A stretch of DNA of 64,000 nt, from contig NW_001799422.1 of the NCBI RefSeq assembly GCF_000165425.1, forward strand, positions 125,206-189,205, read 5' to 3'. Of this stretch, positions 58,059 through 64,000 are shown one piece after another. The stretch's first letter is position 1, and each line of letters starts with the position of its first letter. The notes below the pieces were generated by a model that was given only the letters and a program-made list of their open reading frames with translations, was not told the DNA's origin and did not search any database. The translations under genes and the position numbers were made by a program. Origin of the DNA: Paramecium tetraurelia (taxonomy: Eukaryota > Ciliophora > Oligohymenophorea > Peniculida > Parameciidae).

Positions 58059-59468
58059 TCAATTCTAGATAAAATTAGGAGATTCAAGTAAATGACACTT
58101 ATCATCGATTTGAACTAAATCAGGTTCATCCTTTGCATGAATACTATTAGCTTTATTGGCAGCTGCTGCTGCTAAGAACATCTCTTTGTTTTCAAAGGAA
58201 ATGTAAACATTGCTACTAAGTTTTCTCTTAGTACTTAATAATTCTTGTTCATCTGTCTCAATTTTGAAATTAGTTTTGAGTAGTTTTTTAATTTTATTTA
58301 ATTTTTACAATCTATCATCTAATTCAAATATTTATTGGCTACTTGAACAATTATTAATAGTTTAAGTGTGTCCTTTTAACTTTTCCTTGTATTTCTAAAA
58401 TAAGAAAAATATATTACATTCATTATTTATTTAAATGGCTTAATTGACATATTATTGAGTATATTAGATTCGTTTGATTAAATGTCAGATAAAATGGATT
58501 TCAATTCATTTTGCACTTCATACACCTATTGTAAATGATTTTATGATTGTAATTATTGCAACAATTTCATGGATTGAATATTTATCATATATAGTAATTA
58601 TTGTAACTCTGTGTTTAAGGTATTGAATTGAGTCTAATATGTGTTTCCTTTAGCATTGTCAATAATGGATTAACATTCTTATTATAAAGAAGATAATGAT
58701 TTCTAGAAGTCTTTCAACTCCTTAGCTTTGTCTTCAGTATCGTCGGTAATGCTAGTGAACGTATCAGTGGACTCCAATAAAAAGGGAGAATTAGATAAAA
58801 GAGAGTTTTCATCCACTGACCAAAAATTGGCTCTACTAACAGACTGATTTTCTCTTTTTTTATTTGAAACTTGCTTAACTTGATAGTTTTCAACAGGGAA
58901 AAGAATATTTCCTTTGATTAGTTTTCCTACAGAGCATTCAGAACAATAGAATATAGCTCCTATGCTGCGATTGTATTCAAAAAATTTAGCCTATTTTAAC
59001 AGATTTTGATACCTTTTTGTTTGCATGATAGGCACATCTAAATTAGTTTCCTTTTGTGAATGATTTTTATTTTTATTCTATGGGTGACAAACTTAAGACT
59101 TTCTATCCAACATTTTATGAAACACTCACTTTATTTCTGCTATTAGTTTTTCTAGTTTAAAGTACTTGCTTTAAAAATATATCATCCATCATTTTCTTAG
59201 GAGAAACCATTGATGTAGGCAGTGATGTTTTTTCTTTATTAATATAGATTGAAATACTTTTGAGGATATTTGAATTCTGATAGTATTAGAGAAGGGAATT
59301 AACCTCATTAAACAAATTTATATTTTCCTTGTTTTTGTTTCTTTTTTTGGTTGATTAATTAGTGGATTAATTCATTAATGGACTGCTTTCTTCTTTATAT
59401 GAATGAAATATACCTTATTATTAGGACGAGAAATGCCTACTTTCTGACATTTTTTTCATAGCGTTCAT
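58059..59468 (-). CDS. B-box-like zinc-finger coiled-coil protein
   Basis: 454 aa; introns of 22 and 23 nt leave 455 codons. A polar N-terminal region of about 150 residues is followed by a short zinc-binding module, RCAYHANKKAKFF then GAIFYCSEC (C-x2-H..C-x2-C), split by an intron and similar to half a B-box. Then a Ser-rich linker and coiled coil (ELKDFQKSLSSL, LQQLLYMINIQSM, VQNELKSIL). The end has FENKEMFLAAAAANKANS and a polar tail. B-box plus coiled coil recalls TRIM proteins without the RING. Role unknown. Confidence 0.7.
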
Positions 59469-59526
59469 TAAAAATATTCGTTAAATAACAAATAATAAAA
59501 ATTTGATATCAAAAAATTGAAAAAAA

Positions 59527-62196
59527 TCAAGAACATTATTATCTTTTTTATTTCATAGTTTCCCTAAGTTTCTAATCCATTTCTTTAACTTTTTACTTCC
59601 TCGACTTAATATTCTCATTTTTTTCTTATTCATCCTTTTTTTTCTTTACCTCAGGCAGCAATTCATAGTTTTTGTTTGTCAACTCTTTCATCTCTTTCTT
59701 ATCCACTTTCACCTTCTCCCCCATAGCTAACCTTTTCATTAGTTATGCCCTTTTGTCTTCTGATTATTCGATTGGTCTTAGTTCCTGCTCTGAAGGTTCC
59801 TACTATATTTCCTCTTGTATTTATTTTTCTTTTTCGACTTGTCTCTTGCTTTTAAGCATTTCCTTTCTAATCTATATTAATTCTTCCTTAGTCTTTCCTC
59901 CTTTCTCCATGGTTTTTGAATCTTATCTTTATTCGAACTTCTTAGCTAACATGGCTTTTCTCTTTTGAAATATTTCTCCTAATGTTTCTTCATACTCTTG
60001 TTAGACCAAATCCTATAGTTGCTCTGAAGATTATTAGAGTGAATATTTCATTTATTCAGAATCAATAGATTCTTTTTTTAGAGAAGATTCATGTTATTAT
60101 GCAAGGGGAGGGGAAGTTTATTAAAATTCATATTTTTTAATTGGAGAGGTGACATTCTTAACTTCACTCAAGGAGTAATTTAAATCAGAATTAGGGGAAT
60201 TCATTTATTATAAAGTTACAAATTAAGATTATTTTTATTAACTTGATATTGTCTGCTTTTGTGATGATTGAGGATCTGCAAATAGAGATAGTTATTTATT
60301 CTAGTTATTGGCAGTTTTTTTAGGCTTCAGAAACTATTCCATAATATCTTGAGGATCGAAATTATCAATTGTTTCCAAATATGAACTTTTCTATAGATTT
60401 TATGTTTCTGGACTAGTTTAATTTTAATTTTAGGATTAAGATTATTATTAAAAAGAGTCCTATTATCTATCAGTTTCCTCTTGATTCATTTGAGATGGGG
60501 ATTACTAATAGGAAGACTCATCTTCTGATTCTTCTGGGATTGGTTATTTTGAAAATTGTTATTTTCTTGTATTTTTAAATGATTAAACTAAATTTGATTC
60601 TTCTTCTTTAATTTTCATTTTTGTATTGATCCTCTATTATTCCAATTTTTATAAATATTACTCTTAATCTTTAATGTATTATCTGATGTCTTATATTTAA
60701 TTGGATTTTGGTTGAGGGGGAGAGTCAATATCACTTTATTATTCTTCATTTTAATCTTCTTAGTCTGATTCATTTATTTGTTCTTCTTAATTATTTTCTT
60801 CATCATCACTATTTTCATTTGAATGTACAGGGTCATTATTAAAATGTTATTGATATGGTGATTTTGAATTAGTAATTTTCAACGTTTACTCAATTTCTTT
60901 GTTCTGAAAACTGTGAGGAGATTCATTCTTCATATCACTAAATTAAACTCTCTTTTTTTAAGAAGTGCTTTGATCCTCGGACCCTATAGCATATTTTGTA
61001 TAGTCCTCCTTAACCAATGACTCTTTTTACGGATCATTTAAAAGGTTTGTATCTAAAGGAGCTTTAGTAAAGATCTTTACAGATTTAGGTCTCTGTTTTT
61101 CTTTATTTTTTGTTGTTAAGGACTTTTTGGGTGAATTTGACTTAACTCTGTGATCTCTGACCTCAATTGAAGAATTGTTACAATTAAACATCTTGTCGAA
61201 TTCTGTAGATAATATTTTTTAATGGTTTTTCTCAGATTTAGGTTTTCTGGTTGGAGGTTTAGTTTTTTATAATTAAATGATTTCTTGTTTTTTAATAAAT
61301 TTAGTTTCTTATTCTAATTATTCCATTACTTTAATTTATCTCTCTTTAGATAATGCTTTCTGACTTCTTTATTTCTATGCTCTTTCTTATTCTCTCTTCT
61401 ATCTGGCCTACTCTAAAAGCAGTGCTTGTGTTTCTATCATTGTTTGGTTTGCTTTTTCCATGGCATTTTCTTTTTCCAAATCTATATCATGTTTAACTAC
61501 TTAAGGATTATGAAAGCATGTATTAGCGAAATCTTCAGGCTTTAATATTTATCTACGAGATATGTTTTTATCAAATTTTTCATAACTCTCTAGATCTTAA
61601 GTAAATGTAGATGATGTCTTATTTTTTGAGGATTCTTTGTAAATAGCAACAGATTAAGCTTCTTTTTGTTTTTCAATAATCGATGCTTCTTTTCTTTAAT
61701 TTTAAATTTAAAGTGCCTTTCCTTATGATGTTTCCAAAAAGGATTGTTTTTTCCATTCCTAGGCTTCTTGAAATCTTTTTTAAGCCTGCTCTTCATAGTA
61801 AGCCTACATTTTCAACTTTTCCTACTACAATTCATATTCTCTCTATCTGTATTCCTCAGCCTCCCTTGCTTACCGTTATTAATCGAGTATCGTTTATTAA
61901 CGTGCTTACTCCAATTATTCAATCTAAGCCTTCTTTTATAAGTATTCCTAATATTTTTATTTCTTCATCTCTTCCTCTTATTATTTTTGCTGTTGCTACT
62001 ACTGAAGTTGTATTTTCTTTTTGGTTAAGTCTGATTCTTATTTACGAATCTATTGTTATATTTAATACTTTACCTATTACATTCTCTGAGCCCTTAATTG
62101 AGTGTTTTGTTGTTGAGCAAATAATTCAGCCTCGAAAGTACCTATGAATCCTGTTTTCGTTTACACTTTAGTTAGCCTTGGTGAGAAAGAACTCAT
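59527..62196 (-). CDS. Large Gln/Glu/Lys-rich coiled-coil protein
   Basis: 881 aa, one 24-nt intron near the start, 882 codons. N-terminal half (residues 40-400) is dense coiled coil with very many TAA/TAG Gln codons. A long disordered Ser/Asp/Glu/Asn/Gln-rich middle follows. The C-terminal 150 residues are helical again, with EYEETLGEIFQKRKAMLAKKF and KRLAMGEKVKVDKKEMKELT before NKNYELLPEV; this last motif recurs in several ciliate and other cilium-related proteins in my recollection. Likely cytoskeletal or centriolar. No enzyme domain. Confidence 0.75.
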
Positions 62197-62663
62197 AAAT
62201 TTTAAATAATATTTATAGAAAATAATTTAAATGACAGTTAATTAATTTCTAAAATAAATTATATATCCACATTATTATAATATTTAATCTTATTCAAAGT
62301 GAAAAAATCACATTAATGTAATTAATAGATACTTAAAGCCTTCTTTCAAGAATCTTGATTTATCAAAATGTAAAATATAAATACTGAATTAAATGAATTA
62401 TATGGGAAGTATTTTTTATTAAGAAACTACTAAAAATTAGATAAAATTGAGATATATACAAATTTTCTTTAAAATAGCCCATGTATATTTTTATAACTTA
62501 GAATTTATGAAAATGATAATAATATATTTATAATTGAATTATTCCTAGCATTCTTTTTTCAAATTCTTTATTTTAAATCAATTCCTATTTTTAAATAGTT
62601 ATTTTATAAGAAAATCATTAGAATCCAAAAGATAGTTTAATATTATATAATGTCCATTATTAA
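62197..62663. other. 467-nt stretch without a recognised gene
   Basis: AT-rich spacer; nothing recognised. Confidence 0.45.
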
Positions 62664-64000
62664 TCAATAAAAAAGAGTAATCGGAGCACCTGTCTCTTGT
62701 AAAGATTAATGACCAAAGCGTGGTTTCAATTTTTGGATTAATAATTTCATCTGTTGTATTAGGTCGAAAATTAGAGAAATTGCTAAAATCATAGTAGATG
62801 TAAAAATATGAACCCAGCCTATGTTTATGCATTATTACAATGTTAATTCCAATTCAACTCTATTGGAATATATCAAAAAGGTTAAAACATTAAATATGAG
62901 AATGGACTCTGTGGACACCATTTTATAATATTCGAAGCTATTCGATAAGGGTTTATTCAGAATCATATAGCCCAAAAAGAATGATTAATTGATTGCTACA
63001 CAAACAGTTTATAGTTAGCCTTCATTTTACATAAAAACAATAATAGATATGAAAATCTACTTTTTAATCAATAAGATAGAATTATATTGAGTAATCCAAT
63101 ATGATTTATTTTCTTGGATTCCATCAAAAAGTGCATCATATTAAATTTTCTTTTTTATGCTAGTTGAATCATTAAAGTGATGCATGATACTTAAAGAGTA
63201 AATTGAAATGCCTAAATAAGATAAGTATACAAATAGTGAGAGATAAGAATTAAATATTAAAATAGGATCTTCTTTTTAAAAATAGTTTAATTAAATAGTT
63301 GTTGCAAAGCATACGTCATAAGCATTTGACATAAAAATTCTCAAAATTCCATTATAATAAAATTCTTTGGCTTTTTTTTTCAAGGTCTTTCTAAATTCTA
63401 GAATCTTTTTTCCCATACCAAAGGTTACTTTGGAAATATAGTATGGGCCCAAACGATAAAGGGCACAATGAGAATAATAAGTAAGTAAATACCCAGAATA
63501 AGCTGTGATAAAGCAAAATAGAAAACTCTAGAAATTTATAAAAAAATAGGCATTGATTTCATCCTTCTCAAATTTGGATTAAGTTTTAACAAAATATGTG
63601 GCTTCACCGTCAAGAGAATTAAATATTGAATCAATCCCTAAAGTTTTCATTAGCGGAGAGATTGTTACTAAGTTGAAAATGTCGAAGTATATATTTAAAT
63701 TATTTGGAAATTGTATATTCACGTACTTGATATAGGACAAGTATTGTAATTGGTCCATTAAATTCCAAAAGATTTCAGTAGAGCCTGTTAATAAGCAAAT
63801 TGATGAGATGCCTGCTAATGAATAAATGATTGCCTCATTAAAGACAGTAGCACTTTCAGCAATGGCCTTTTAATCTGCAGTTAAAACCATTGGTGTTAAC
63901 AATTAGAGAGATTTTTAATCCTCTTCTAATGTCAAGTTAAACTCTGATATGATAGGATTATTTAAAAATTTCACTTTAAAGACAGGTTCATCGATAGGAA
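62664..64000 (-). CDS. C-terminal part of a large multi-pass membrane protein (5' end beyond the window)
   Basis: The frame enters from the right edge, so the N-terminus is missing. Sequence FNEAIIYSLAGISSICLLTG, then IFWNLMDQLQYLSYIKYVN and FPNNLNIYFDIFNLVTISPL, matches a membrane C-terminus that closes many large ciliate surface proteins (W-x-L-x-D-x-L-Q-x-x-S-Y-x-K-Y-x-N). About seven or more TM segments follow, with basic loops (GKKILEFRKTLKKKAKE). The last 120 residues need one very short intron (about 19 nt near 63010-63030) to reach the best frame, ending TGA at 62664-62666; without it the frame stops at 62854. The extracellular N-terminal part, often Cys-rich, is not visible. Confidence 0.65.

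Noticed and set aside
61683-62147. Plus-strand 154-codon frame (Leu/Ser/Pro/Phe-rich) near 62 kb
   Set aside because: It is the antisense shadow of the Glu/Lys/Gln-rich coiled coil at 59527-62196, whose frame is continuous for 882 codons.
62578-62853. Possible stop-codon readthrough extension of the right-edge membrane protein past TGA at 62854
   Set aside because: A short intron upstream moves the gene into a different frame with a better membrane-protein sequence, so readthrough is not needed.
1-64000. Internal eliminated sequences (germline DNA)
   Set aside because: All interruptions inside conserved genes start GT and end AG and fit introns; no TA-bounded insert with the ciliate end consensus was needed to explain any frame.
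1-64000. tRNA, rRNA, transposon or CRISPR features
   Set aside because: None seen by eye: no tRNA-like clover leaf with a TTCRA arm outside coding sequence, no transposase motifs, no regularly spaced repeats. A tRNAscan/Infernal run would settle this.

Overview
The window reads as macronuclear DNA of a ciliate, most likely Paramecium or a close relative. Three features in the sequence support this. Long conserved proteins can be read only if TAA and TAG are glutamine and TGA is the sole stop. The genes are broken by tiny GT-AG introns (about 19-41 nt, mostly 22-28). The DNA is very AT-rich and gene-dense, with short intergenic spaces. I found no TA-bounded eliminated segments inside genes, so this is not obviously germline (micronuclear) DNA. 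No bacterial, viral, transposon, CRISPR, rRNA or tRNA feature was recognised. Because of the code, any standard-code ORF list of this window is a set of fragments. The CDS spans given here run from ATG to TGA and include introns. For most multi-exon genes I checked that the length minus introns is a multiple of three. || Layout. 1-9.9 kb: a partial unknown gene, DRG2 GTPase, a MOK-like ciliary kinase, then a mirror-image block: TBC (-), zinc-finger/RING (+), zinc-finger/RING (-), TBC (+). 9.9-24 kb: AP endonuclease, a small EF-hand protein, a tyrosine/VQP-rich cortex-like protein, a basic coiled coil, a histone deacetylase fused in frame to an inositol polyphosphate kinase, the ribosome-biogenesis factor UTP7, the axonemal ruler protein CCDC40, and a DHHC palmitoyltransferase. 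24-39 kb: an SF-assemblin-like fibre protein, small membrane proteins, complex I NDUFB7, a membrane sensor-like protein, a catalytically degenerate membrane pyrophosphatase relative, a miniature RING-BRCT-BRCT protein, and mitochondrial NAD-isocitrate dehydrogenase. 39-48 kb: a membrane protein, a coiled coil, fatty-acid amide hydrolase, an SLC44 choline-transporter-like protein and a secreted Cys-rich protein. 48-64 kb: coiled-coil and EF-hand cytoskeletal-type proteins, a Rab11-like GTPase, a cytochrome b5-desaturase with an extra membrane domain, a three-repeat MYB factor, a B-box-like protein, a large coiled coil and a partial multi-pass membrane protein. || How it fits together. Many genes serve cilia, cortex and membrane traffic (MOK, CCDC40, TBC GAPs, Rab11, DHHC, SF-assemblin, EF-hand coiled coils); others are housekeeping (DRG2, UTP7, APEX, IDH3, NDUFB7). 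Genes are not in operons, but several divergent pairs share start-to-start gaps of 18-83 nt, which must hold both promoters. The most striking object is the HDAC-IPMK fusion, followed by the pyrophosphatase-like protein without its catalytic aspartates and the mirror-image gene block.
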